From Pristionchus mayeri (taxonomy: Eukaryota > Nematoda > Chromadorea > Rhabditida > Neodiplogasteridae), in contig BTRK01000004.1 in NCBI GenBank assembly GCA_036245805.1, positions 5,766,001 to 5,830,000 of the forward strand: a stretch of 64,000 bases of DNA. The letters run 5' to 3'. A model generated the notes under the pieces. That model did no database searches, was not told where the DNA came from, and was given only the letters and a program-made list of their open reading frames with translations. Below, one piece after another: positions 47,101 to 58,361 of the stretch. Position numbers and translations under genes: made by a program. Every line of letters starts with the position of its first letter. Positions within the stretch are counted from its first letter, which is position 1.

Positions 47101-50100
47101 CTGTATTCTTGCGCGAAAATGAAGATGGATAAATTGCGATTTATTCTGAAGTACCTTACTGTGTAAGCATGCATGCATAATTAGGAAAGGATTCGCCCAG
47201 CGGTTCATGAGCTGAATTTTTTGAAACAATGATTTTGAGACGCTGGAACACTTTTTGATGTCCGTTGTTTCCGACGCACATTCGAATGCGGATTTATTGA
47301 GTTCATATGAAGAATCAACTCTTGTCCTAACGATGTTTTAATTCGCAGATCAAGTACATCACTATTATAAGAAAATCAGGACCCAAACATAAACGTTAAA
47401 AAATTGCAGTTTTCCTATGTTTCGTTTCGAAAATTTACCAGCATCTTTATGCGATACGTAGATTGAAAGCAAACACACGAAAGCAATCTAGTATCACGGC
47501 TATAACATATAGTTTTTAGAAAATCGTAAGCGCCTACGCACGCCAGCAGAAATTTGAAAAATAAAAAAGAAAGAAACTTTTGCATCAACCTGATACATGT
47601 GTTAAGAGTGACTATCTGAGAGAACTGACCATAGGCCGTACAGCGAAAAATAAAGTGATGATTTTAAGATGCCTCTAGGGGTAACTCTTTACGTAGACTT
47701 ATAAAGTCAACCTTAGGAAGCCGTATCTCTGACCCCTCATTTTCTGTGGCGCGCCTCAACGCTGAGGTCGGTTTTTGTAAATCGTGAACGGCTGGTCCAA
47801 ACCCCATATATAGATAGTAATTCTGAAAGATCTCGACGAGATAAGCATTTTTACTGTTAGAGGTAAAACGCTACCTCATCTGGGAAAAAACTTATCGAAA
47901 TTTCTATTATCAAATTGGTCGTCCTAAAAAAGTTACATGCGAGGCGTACTTTTAAGTATGTTCATTAAATTCCTCGTGTAAAGTTACCCCTAGATGCAAA
48001 TTTAGGCGCAAAATAAGGCGCACCCAAGGGGTTTCCCAAATAGCGGAAAAGGGTTCAATTGTTAGGAATTTCAGGTTGTTCGTTTCTATCGTCTCCATTT
48101 TCACTATTTCGAAGCAGAGTTGGCAAAAAAATAAGTTTCAAGATTGGGGAATGTGAATTATAATCGAAAAATCCGTGTTTGAATCGTTCGAAAAATATCG
48201 GTTTTCGAATTCTCGATTTTGCTCAAATTTGGGCATCTGATAGTGTTCGAAAATGTGAAGGCTCATTCTGCACGAAGTAAAGAATACTTCCGCGTAAATT
48301 AGAATATGTATAATTAAGCTTCTGTGCGCACTTCTATTTTGGGGTTTTTGACATTGAACATTGGAAAAATGGTACTATCGACCAAAATTTAACGATTTAA
48401 ATCGACTGAAATCAAGTCAAATTGGTGATTTCACATCACAATGTAATTTATAATGTAAAAACAAAGCAGCATAAAGGACGGATATCATATTTCGGAAAAA
48501 TAATGACTCAAATTCTCGATTTTCCCAATGTTTATCCACTCAAATTTCAGCGATTTTGCTATGAAACCTATCGCAATTTATAGTGAGCTATATGAGAGTA
48601 GTAGATTAGTAATACTAAATAAAAATAAGTTCTACAGCTGCTCAATTTTCAAAGATATTTTGGATCCAATTTATTAGATTTGTCATAATAATTTATTGTG
48701 TATTTCCGTACTAAGGAACTGAATTCGCTGCTTTGTTTTTACATTATAAATTTAAATGCGGTGTGAAATCACCGAAATTACTTGATTTCAGTCGATTTCA
48801 ATCGTAAATTTTTGGTCGATAGTACTATTTTTCCAATGTTCAATGTCAAAAACCCCAAAATAGAAGTGCGAACAGAAGCTTATATATATACATAATCTTA
48901 TTTACGCGGAAGTATTCTTTACTTCATGCAGAATGAGCACATTCACATTTTCGAAAATCCACACTTGCAGATGTCCAAATTTGAGCAAAATCGAGAATTC
49001 GAAAACCAATATTTTTCGAACGATTCAAACACGGATTTTTCGACTATAATTCACATTCCCCAATCTTGAAACTTATTTTTTTGTCAACTCTGCTTCGAAA
49101 TAGTGAAAATGGAGACGATAGAAACGAAAAACCAGAAATTCCTAACAATTGATCCCTTTTCCGCTATATGGGAAACCCCTTGGGTGCGCCTTATTTTGCG
49201 CCTAAATTTGCATCTAGGGGTAACTTTACACGAGGAATTTAATGAACATACTTAAAAGTACGCCTCGCATGTAACTTTTTTAGGACGACCAATTTTATAA
49301 TTGAAATGTCGATAAGTTTTTTCCCAGATGAGGAAGCGTTTCACCTCTAACAGTAAAATTTCTTATCTCGTCGAGGTCTTTCAGAATTACTATCTATATA
49401 TGGGGTTTGGACCAGCCGCTCACGATTTACAAAAACCGACCTCAGAGTTGAGGCGCGCCACAGAAAATGAGGGTTCAGAGATACGGCTTCATAAGGTTGA
49501 TTTTCGAACTCTACGTGAAAAGTTACCCCTGGGGGCATCTTAAAATCATCACATTGTTTTTCACTGTACGGCCTATAGGTGAAATTGCTCGGTTCTCTCA
49601 GATAGTCACTCTTAAACGTATGTGTTAAACATTACACTTCGATCTTAGCTAGAAGAGCCGAAAAGCGATTAATACAGCCGTGGACGTACTCTGACAGAAG
49701 CGACAGAGAAGTTCGCTGACGAATGTGCACGGACCGAGGAAGACAAATATCATCGACCCTTCGTGGTCCTGGACAACCCTGCATGCTTTCTCGTTATTGG
49801 CTGAAACGACATCACAATAAGGGTCATTTGCATACAGGTTTCTCACTTCGTTGTTTTCAAACCATGACCTACCGGTAAGCGAGTTCTAGAAATATTTTGA
49901 ATAGTACATAATTCATGAGCTCCCCTCACAGTCCCTAGCGCACTAGCGGTAGCTGATAGCACGTCGATAATTGCGTTATTTAGAAGGAACACCGAATACG
50001 TCTTTAGATGCTTTGGCGTTCTGAGAAGTGGTTTGTTACGACTCGATAGGCTATTAAACGAACAAAACCTGTATGTTATGGCTGTAATGAGAAGTACATT

Positions 50101-50169
50101 CGCGAGGATGGCCAACAGGTCGAGGGTCCAGATGAAAGCGAGGTGAATCTTGTCATCGATTGAGAACAT
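41180..50169 (-). CDS. Srd-like chemoreceptor, exons spread over 9 kb
   Basis: Exons (minus): 50169-50069, 50020-49873, 49768-49690, 42561-42496, 42356-42278, 42087-41966, 41909-41871, 41586-41473, 41338-41180 (stop TAA). TM1: LAFIWTLDLLAILANVLLIT. The Srd-like TM2 motif is TPKHLKTYSVFLLNNAIID. TM3: GSMIFVFLGPCTFVSELLC. TM4: HVWFVTSFCLMLTGVPI. TM5: MLDTLICSLPAIVMTLIFIV. TM6: ARALTFQLLLPCGQSAAVVF. TM7: SLASPLINFFVLPPYRSIIL. Phases agree at all junctions except exon 3/4, across a 7.1-kb gap (42562-49689) filled with three palindromes and a mariner-like element; the end of TM3 may be lost or in an unseen exon. The BEL LTR starts 45 bp after the stop codon. Possibly a pseudogene. Confidence 0.72.
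42692..43096. repeat. Foldback element with hairpin ends
   Basis: 405-bp palindrome whose ends CCACCTTCCGTGGGAAGGTGG are themselves small hairpins. Arms share ACTCAGCTGTTGACTTTGC and CACAAAAAAA/TTTTTTGTGTAGTAGGATTTC. Confidence 0.82.
43711..43782. repeat. CCTATAGATA minisatellite
   Basis: Seven or so imperfect units of ACCTATAGATA / CCTATAGACCCA in tandem. Confidence 0.85.
43985..44230. repeat. Small foldback element
   Basis: Arms TGCTCTATTGAATGAGCGGC...CAATCCCGGACAA and TTGTCCGGGATTG...GAATGAGCTATAGCA are inverted copies about 160 bp apart. Confidence 0.7.
44672..44733 (-). pseudogene. Truncated tRNA-like sequence
   Basis: On the minus strand the ends GGCAGAT and ATCTGCC pair over 7 bp like an acceptor stem, and GGTTCGAATCC matches box B. 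Total length (62 nt) and a poor anticodon arm rule out a normal tRNA. Confidence 0.5.
44902..46683. repeat. 1.8-kb palindrome in Srd intron
   Basis: Arms share CGCGAACAATTTTTTTCAAA, ACCATACTATG, CCAGAGCCGGCTTTTAGGAA and ACAGAACATGAAAATTAATA; centre near 45780. Related to the foldback at 15135-19815 (same CCAGAGCCGGCTTTTAGGAA block) and to a single arm at 54710-54870. Confidence 0.85.
46726..47593. mobile_element. Mariner-like element, shortened (copy 2)
   Basis: Inverted ends TTAGGTTGATGCAAAAGTTT and AAACTTTTGCATCAACCTGA, 868 bp apart, shorter than a full mariner. No transposase frame. Confidence 0.75.
47605..49632. repeat. 2-kb palindrome, family P (second copy)
   Basis: Arms share AAGAGTGACTATCTGAGAGA, AGGCCGTACAGCGAAAAATA and GATCTCGACGAGATAAGCA; centre near 48620. 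Same family as 12070-14027. Confidence 0.85.
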
Positions 50170-50980
50170 CGCGTCAAATCGATGGAAGACGTCCAGTTGT
50201 TGACTGATAGTGAGTATTCGCGCAATCGCATTGATGGCCATCTTTATTCCCATGCGTATTTGAATGATGAGTGCAAGATAGATGAGTGCGCTAGCGAAAA
50301 CAAATCGCCCGCTTTCTTCAAAGGAGGGCACATAAAAAGGCGTATGGAATTTAAATATAATCTGACAGCTCTCAAGTTTATCATTCCATTTCTGTTTAAG
50401 GTCCATTATTCAAGCGTGTGAGATGGACGAAACTGACGACATCGGGTAAAATGAAGACATCGACATATTTTTGTAACACACGTGCAGCAAATCTGCTTGA
50501 GAGACGGAATTGAGGCTCATGTAAAAAACTTATCATAGGGAGGTTGATCAGATACGGTTCTTGCCTTAATGCTGAGAGCGGATAATTTGTTATCTTACAA
50601 TGCAAGGCTGTTCACCTGCTTCCGCAGACTCTGATTATTGCTATTCTCAACATTATTATTTCATATTTTTTCCGAAAAAATCATTTTAGCAAAGGCTAGA
50701 TAATATAAATGGAAAATTAAAATTGTGAAGATAACAAACTATTAAAAAATTCCAAATATTTGTTATTTATTGTATAGTATAAATTCTCAAATTAATCACA
50801 TGCTAATGTGCAATTTCATCTGCAAGCATAGACTAGACCATAAAATACGAAAATAGTTCTAGTCTGCTGTCATCTCGAAAGCAGACTAATTAGATTCGTG
50901 TCTGCGATCTGCACTATTACTACTTATATCAAATATTCAAGACAACACTTGCAACGGTCAGACACTGCATACCTCGATGC

Positions 50981-53900
50981 ATGCCAACGGGACACAGGTT
51001 TGCTATAATTCAAGCTTCTAATTTCTACCAGTTTTTCAGTTACCTTTCGGTTTTCAAGCGGAACGAGATATAACTTATCATTTTGTACATGAGTAAGCTT
51101 CATTGAGATACGTTTGTCAGATTTCATTTCAGTTTTCAAACAGTTTATCCTCTGATTTCGCTCCTTTCTTGGCATCTTGCTGTACTCTACATTCTCATTC
51201 GCCAAAAAGGGAACCTCAGCGAAGACATTCGCATTGGGTACATTGCGAAACAAGTTTGCGAAGACCTCACACAACCAGTCTACTTTGCTCATCTCAGATC
51301 TGTCTCATAATCACTGAGTGGATATTATGCTGGCTGATACACATATACCCGTTAATGCCCTACCCTGCGCTCTACTGCGACGGGCCACTGTGCGGCGTGG
51401 GACTACCGCAGCAGGCAATCGCTGTACGCATTTGCAGGAACTGCAATATTTACACACATGTAAATACTGAAATTGTATTTCAGGCACTAGGTCGGAATAG
51501 TCATCCGGATAAGAACCAAAAAATGATAGATACCATTCTGCAGTATTTTCACGGAAAATTGTTTTGGGAACCTACTGTGAAAACATTAGAGAGGGGTAAT
51601 ATGTGCGTCTGGAAGGTTATCATCAGAGGTGATATGTCGGGTGAGAACTTGATACATGAAAGGCGGCATGACGTCATAGTTATCATCTGACCTGGTGCCT
51701 CATCAGAACGTGATCATCCTACGAGCAATCGTCTGACTCTCCACACTCTAGCAGTTTAGAGAATACGAGATAGTATGCAAATAGGAGAGAATCAGACGAT
51801 TCCTCAATCATCCTAGTTCCCAAAATGACCTAGCTGTGTTCCCCAGCGAGCCCATTTCTCGAAGTCGTATCTTTTTTTGAACCGTTTTAAAAATTAAAAG
51901 CCCAACATATTCAAGTATTTTCCAGTCAATAAGTGTTGCCGGCAAGCGCCCTCCTCATTTTATATGCTCTCTCGTAGGTCAGACAGAGCGAGAGAGTGTG
52001 TGAATCGAGGAGAGCATACAGGCGTATCATCATCATACAGGCAATCCTCGATGGCGCAGTAATTCTCGGGATTCCGCCTTTCGCATTTCTCCTGCTCCGC
52101 ATGCATCAGATATTGATAGCAAACACTGCGTCAAGAGCACGCTTTACTCCGAGGTAGGAAAATATTGGGTGATCTGAAGAAATTACGATTCAGTTCTTCG
52201 AAAGGGAAACGGGTTCAAACATTTTAAAAAAATACACAGTTACTTCAAATCTCGACAAAATGTTTCTCAAAATATTATGCCATGTCATCGGTTCACCATA
52301 TCTTGAAGAATTTGCGCGACATCGGCCAATTTCTCACTCTATATATAACATATCATCGTTTTTAAGTGGTCAGAGGCGAATAATGTACACGATTGTTTCC
52401 CTGATCATACCCAATGTTGCCGGATTCGGTTACTTTGGAACGCCATCAGTTAGGAGTGCTGAGATCGCAAAAGTTTGTCCTTGCTCCCCGTGCCCATCGA
52501 TGATGAGCATGCAGAGGCCAGAATTGGAAATATTCGGATATATGTGATTGCGCGAAAAAATGTAAGTGAACCGATTTCAAAATTATATTTTGAAGTATAA
52601 ATGAAATTTAGAAAACGACTTCGGACCGCACCGTCAGACTACAGAACAGAACCGTGACAATATTTCTGATTCAGGTAATTTTCAGTATATATTAGGTTGT
52701 AACATAAGTTTTGTCGCATTTCGGAGGTTCACAATATTTCCATGAAGGATACTTCTCAAACATTATCAATGCCTGACCTCCTAGTATATGTTTGGGGTGT
52801 TCATGCACATTCAAACCATAGGGTAGTGCTGAACTGCGCACGCTGGCTATGCGAAAAATATTAATATGAACTGATTTAAATTTGGTGCAGATTTTTTAAA
52901 TTCGTTTGATCAGGTGCTAGTTCGCAGAGATGAATAATGAACCAAACTTCTACAGCATGGTGATATACCCCGTCAATGCTCTTTGAAAATATACGCCAGA
53001 TATGGTGCTATGTTGAGCGGAATCAAAGATATACTTCACTGAGTGGTTAGCCGCTGATTCGTAGCCAACTTGACCAACTCTTCTGAATCCAGAATTGCAA
53101 CAACAGTGACTAACATAAGTGCGTTCAATTACCACTCATGGAGGTATAATTTATCATTAAACAAGTGAGAGAAAGAACACTCCACTTGTGGGAAATTTGA
53201 ATTTTTATTAATTCAATTCGCGCACAATTTTACCAAAATTTGCAAGTTTAGGTGTTTCGAATTAAAGATTGTCATTCAAAAGCTATTTATTTCCAAACTT
53301 ATCCCAAGTAGATACTAGTAAAGGAAGGGTTTATGGTTCGGATGGACACAACAAATCAGATATTGAACATGTGTGCGAGGTAGGAATATGAACAAAGTGC
53401 CGATTTCAGTAGTTTAATTTACATACCATCGTTCTGAATGGAGCCACTTATCTCAACAGAACCCAATCTACCCCAAACTTTGTCTGCACACTGACCACTT
53501 TGGGTGAACTATATTCCACCACTATTTGGATCTGGATATCTACTGAGAAGAAAATTCGGCTTGCGAAAGTTTTCGCGACCGTCACCAACCATCCACATTA
53601 TACAAACTCGTCTACATTTCTAGAACGATTTTCGTTTGTCATTATCCGTGAGTGGTTCAAAATTATGCACATATGTAGTACTTTACGCAAATCACACAAA
53701 ATCGGCATAATTTATCCTTTTCAAGAAGAGCTGATGCGTGAAAATGATTTGTAATCCTTATGTCAGTACAACTTTGTCTGACTAATGTGCCTCCTCAACT
53801 GCCTTGACAGGATTGAAGTAAAGCGCGTAAGAAAGAGTACGAAGGCCCTCACTGATGATGAATAACGAAATTGAGATTAAATTAATTCGAAGAATTTCTG

Positions 53901-54515
53901 AGGTTAAAATGCATAAGAGATTGGACGCGACAAAACTTATCTTACAACCTGATATTTAATAATTTTTAGTATTTAATATTTTTTTTACTATTGAAAAATG
54001 TATTTCCAGTTATATTCAGTTGCCGTTCTGTATGCTCTACCTCTGGCCATGCTAGTGTTTGGCATATTCTACACATTTCCGGATAACTTTCAAAGTTTCG
54101 CTCGACCATTCTTTACGGTGAATAACAGTGTTTACAAATATCATTATTAGAGCAAAAAAGGGAGAATAACACAAATATTTCCCTCGTATGCATGCCAATT
54201 GTGAGTTTTCCGATATTTTCCAAGTGTCTTCGTAGATGTCTTCCAATGAGAACGTGAATTTATAAAAATAGTAAACAAAACACCTTTTTGCATTTTTCTT
54301 TAGGTGTGCTTCATTCTCAATCCGATGCCTCAGTCTCTCGTTTTCCTCCTTACAACTGGAAGGAATCGCCAGGTTGCTGCATTTTTTTCTATGAAATTCA
54401 TAAATATTGATTTTCTTAGACATTCCTCAGCAACATTACACGGGCCCTGCGATGTTGCTGTTATAGTCACAGGCAAACTGTCACGCAGATATCTACGCTC
54501 CAAATTACAACTTAA
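50981..54515 (+). CDS. Sri/Srh-like chemoreceptor (7TM GPCR)
   Basis: Exons: 50981-50997 (tentative start, MPTGH), 51133-51253, 51298-51459, 52041-52153, 52367-52561, 52612-52674, 54010-54117, 54304-54372, 54420-54515 (stop TAA). TM1: PLISLLSWHLAVLYILI. TM2-3: ITEWILCWLIHIYPLMPYPA with the following GPLCGVGLP. TM3-4: GAVILGIPPFAFLLLRMHQI, an Sri-like R-x-HQ. TM5: RIMYTIVSLIIPNVAGFGYF. The Sri-like loop DRTVRLQNRTVTIFLIQ leads to TM6 (LYSVAVLYALPLAMLVFGIF) and TM7 (CFILNPMPQSLVFLLTT). Exon 52367-52561 is one base short near a run of four A (about 52470): the two halves read in different frames. All other phases agree. One intron carries a mariner-like element, others a family-G MITE and a family-H hairpin. 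Confidence 0.75.
51482..51700. repeat. MITE (family G), second copy
   Basis: Ends AGGCACTAGGTCGGA and CTGACCTGGTGCCT; shares GAACCAAAAAAT and GCAGTATTTTCAC with the copy at 25134-25313. Confidence 0.75.
51950..52022. repeat. Hairpin MITE (family H)
   Basis: TATGCTCTCTCGTAGGTCAGACAGAGCGAGAGAGTG stem-loop in three pieces; ends 18 bp before the splice acceptor of an Sri exon. Confidence 0.7.
52692..53954. mobile_element. Mariner-like element, degenerate (copy 3)
   Basis: Ends TTAGGTTGTAACATAAGTTT and its mirror at 53927-53954; 1.26 kb. No intact transposase; lies within one Sri intron. Confidence 0.78.
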
Positions 54516-55925
54516 ACACCGGCTCTGGATTCGAATTACTAATGGAAATGGTAGCGATTGCATAGCACGCGTGCAGCGTAATGTTCGAACTCTCCTATTA
54601 CAAATATCACAGGTATCACTAGTCAGTGAAGGTGTGCGGGAACAATTCCCAACTTTTATTTTTTGTTTTAGTTCATATTATGGTCGTAGCATATACTAGA
54701 GCCAACTTCTTGAAATTTCCAGGTCACAGGTCCCAGAACCGTCATTTAGGAATTTTCCGGTTTTATGTCCGGTTGTACCATATTTCAGCTCCCAAATGAG
54801 CTACAGGTGTGGCATTGGGCTCAAAATACGCGGAAAAATTAGATCAATAACTTTTATGTTCAGTGCGAAGCTGTTGGTCTACAAGTTCAGAAAGTATGAG
54901 CGAAAAACTGAAATTCCAAGTGAAAATAAAATCATAACTCCTCGGGAAGGGACAAACACAGTGATTTTTATTGCAGATTATGAAAGTTTAACTTCATATT
55001 CATATAGAAAAAATAATAATCGGCAATTTTAGGGGGGACTTTTTTCGCAATTTTGCTCCGAATCTCGAACAAGTGAGATTTCATGCTTTGAAAAATTCTC
55101 ATTTCGCTGATTTATCATTTAAATCGATCAGTTCAATCAATTTCAAACATTTCTCGATCAAAGAAGTTAGATGACGTTGAAAGAGCACGAACTTTCAGCA
55201 CTTCAAAAAAATCGATTTCCAACCCTCCTGAATAGCCAAGTTCGTGAGCATTCAGTTCAGGATTTACCCAGCTCTGAAATTGAACTCAAAGTGCATCCAA
55301 CAGTAGTGACAGACGTGAGTACATTCGGACGCAAACCTTCTTCTCCATTCTTCGCTATCGGTACGTTTTCCGATATTTATTTGCCTCGATATTTGTGTAT
55401 GCCGAGGGGGCGAATCCTTCCCCGATGCAGGAACAGCTACTTCCTGCATTCTCCACACTGGGTTAGAAATCGGTGAGATTTCAAATAGTATGGCTGGATT
55501 ACGTCAAAATCAATTATCTATCGCATTCTGGCTCTATTTCGTATTAACATTTTGAATTCGAATAAGGTAATTTTGAATAGTAGCATTAAAACACATTTTT
55601 TAAGCAACACTTGCTGATAGCAAGCAAATATAATCCATTTTGTAATCTTCCCGTGATTTTTGATCAATAATATTCCCGTCTCATTACCAAATAGAGATGG
55701 AAATTCAAGTAATGGTATCATTATACACACTCTCTAGACGATCGATTAGAGTGTGGCAAGTGTAGATACTAGTACCCGAATTTGAACTACTACCTAATCG
55801 GTATTCTCAAGGAGATCATTATCTTGGAAGATGCTTATCTACGAGTATCTCGGCCCACTCTATACTGGGAACAATATTTATTAGGTATTTCGCGTTTCTA
55901 ATTTGTTCAACAATTTGGGTGGTAT
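54516..55925. other. Region between Sri gene and LINE: one repeat arm, possible exon remnants
   Basis: 54710-54870 is a single arm of the CCAGAGCCGGCTTT palindrome family. 55727-55765 is a weak family-H hairpin. 55775-55920 is open in two frames, one of which (GRCLSTSISAHSILGTIFIR) looks like a receptor helix; I do not call it because neither frame is anchored by neighbours. Confidence 0.35.
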
Positions 55926-57935
55926 GCTGACTTGTCAGATTTTTTCGGGAAGTTTAATTTCGAAAAACCCCAGTCTGAAAATTGTCTTTGTAAAAACTCA
56001 TTTCGTAATTGCATTTTCGAAAAGCCTGTTTTCGAAAATGGTATTTCTAAGTTGCTAAGCAATTTGGATAAGGCGCAAGCATTTTCCAAGTACTTTGCCT
56101 GCGTCTCCTCTTCCCCTCTCCATGCTCCTTTACTCCACCATACTCACTCTCAAAGCCCATCTAATTTCGACCTACCTTTCATCTCTGCAGCCCAAATTCT
56201 TGTTGCAATTAGGTCATTGTCTTCGAAATGTAACGTTTCTCCTGATAGTATACCTAACCTAGTTTACACTAAATGCAAATTTTCTATCGTGTCCCGATTG
56301 CTTATCATATTTAATAAGTCTTTGCTAAACAATTCGATTCCTGAAATTTGGAAAAAGGCTATTGTCAAACCCATTCCTAAAACTCTAATTCTATCAATAA
56401 GTTTAGGCCCATTAGTCTAACATGTTCGGTAACCAAAATTTTCGAAAAGATTCTAATTTTAGAAATAACTCATTATTTAGAAGTAAATGACCTCTTAGAC
56501 CCCAACCAAGCTGGCTTCCGCTTACATCGTTCTACGTGCACCCAGCTTGTCCAGACACACTCACACTATCTTCAGTTTCTATCTCAAAAGTCGTCCTTTG
56601 ATACTGTTTACTTTGACTTCAAGAAAGCTTTTGACAGCATAGATCACCGTTTATTACTTTTCAAACTAACCAGCCTTGGTTTTTCGGCGCATATAGTTAC
56701 ATGGATAGAAAATTATCTCTCCAACAGGTCCCAGTGCGTCATTATTGAAAATTGTATATCTACTCCCACTACAATCACCTCAGGAGTACCACAAGGCTCC
56801 TGTATTGGCCCTCTTTTGTTTATCCTATTTATCAATGATCTTGCAAAAAGGTTACCTTCTGAAGTAAAATATGGTGTTTATGCAGATGATCTTAAGATCT
56901 ATGCTAAGGCGCCTATTCATTCTCCTATCCTCCAGTCGGCAATTGACTTAGTATTTGCTTGGTCTCTCGAATGGAATCTATCTCTCAATGAATCAAAATG
57001 TACCGTTGTTAATTATGGCCCTTTTTCCCCCGTACCCAATATTTCATCAATGGAAAGCCGCTCTCTGTATCCCCTTCCATGAAAGACCTCGGTATTCTTA
57101 TGCAGCCTTCACTGAAATTCAATGAACATATCGCTAAAATAACTTCAAAAGCTAGAGCTCAAGTAAATATTATGTTTAAATGCTTCTATTCAACATATCA
57201 TTGTTTGTATAATCGCGCATTTGTAACTTTCATCAGGCCTCTGCTTGAATACTGCTCAGTTGTCTGGTCTCCATCTACTGTTACTCTTGCGAACTCGATA
57301 GAAAGTGTTCAACGTAATTTTACGCGCCGTCTTTTTGCGCGTTGTCATATTCCATACACTTCCTACCCACAAAGACTTTCTCTTCTTTCTTTACAAACTC
57401 TTGAACATAGAAGATTGATTTCTGATCTCCTTTTTCTTTATAAATCTATTCACGGTTTCTACTCCTATGACCACTCTTCCCTTTACAAAATTTCCCCTCT
57501 TACACGGAGTCTTCGTAGGGCACATGCTTTGCGCATTTTTGCCTTTCGCGCCTCCAAAGTCTCACTCTACTTTCGTCACTAGGACTGTAGATAGATGGAA
57601 CGCGCTATCCTCTGAAATCGCTACAAGCTCGCCTAAACGATTTCGTTCCCACCTTCTCTCTCTACCATCTATCTCATTCTCTTCCGAGTCGCTGTTGCGA
57701 CTTTAACCCTACCTGCTGCCCCGCCAAATCCCCAATCCCCCAATTTCAAAGTCCCCGTTGCCTTCAAGTCCATTTCTCCTTACCTACCGTCGAGTCGGCG
57801 TCGCTAGCGACCCTGGGGACGTTTGACTCGAGGTAACCCAGTCTACAAACTACATCCACCGCAATCTACCGAATACTGTCCGAAATCTCCCCTCATAAAT
57901 ACACCTGGTGGATAAATGAATTGAATTGAATTGAA
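55926..57935 (+). mobile_element. 5'-truncated LINE (CR1-like) with (GAATT)n tail
   Basis: Holds RT and the C-terminal region only, then non-coding 3' sequence ending GGTGGATAAATGAATTGAAT repeats, a common LINE tail. Similar tail sequence (GGTGGATAAATACATTGAAA) at 21550 is probably another LINE 3' end. Confidence 0.85.
55932..57706 (+). pseudogene. LINE reverse transcriptase, several frame breaks
   Basis: First frame (to 56420) carries the RT start (KCNVSPDSIPNLVYTKCKF, IPEIWKKAIVKPIPK), then a slip near 56395. The second carries DPNQAGFRLHRSTCTQLV, VYFDFKKAFDSIDHRLL, SGVPQGSCIGPLLFILF and the catalytic box VYADDLKIY. Another slip near 57080 precedes DLGILMQPSLKFNEHI and the typical C-terminus FIRPLLEYCSVVWSP. 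A last slip lies near 57580. Not functional. Confidence 0.9.
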
Positions 57936-58361
57936 TTAAATATTTTCTGGGAACCGCTCGATTGGGAAAGACGACGAGGAATGAGAAAACCCATTGTGAG
58001 AGAGTGAAATGAGAGGGAAATTGGCATAGGGAATCTCATTATGAATAAACATTTACGAGATGGGCTTTTCAATTTTATCTTTCTCTCTGATTTCATTCCG
58101 ATGGTCCGCTTTTCGAGAGAGCAGTTCCCAATCAATTTTGCTGAAACATAACTTTCCGAAAAAAATTTGACTTTTCAGCATACCACCACAATTTGTGGTT
58201 ATACATTGTCATTTAGCCGATTATCCATTTTCACTTCAATTCCATCTTTACTTTACCCTCTCCTCCGACCCCTTCACTCACAATTCTCCCCCTATTTTTG
58301 AAGGACATTTTGAAGGAGTGAGAAATCACACCGCTCTCTCCTTCCTGTCAATAGCGTCAAC
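57936..58361. other. Upstream region of SLC1 gene, no gene seen
   Basis: No supported exon; AT- and pyrimidine-rich. Likely contains the promoter or leader of the transporter gene. Confidence 0.4.

Noticed and set aside
50924..51292. Minus-strand frame of 122 codons
   Set aside because: It is antisense to the Sri TM1 exon, which has phase-consistent splicing and transmembrane features.
54304..54699. Long plus-strand frame reading through the Sri TM7 exon
   Set aside because: A 47-nt intron with good GT/AG sites gives a phase-consistent last exon ending at 54515; the read-through tail continues into repeat sequence.
55775..55920. Possible receptor exon before the LINE
   Set aside because: Two frames are equally open and give different plausible peptides; no adjoining exon fixes the phase.
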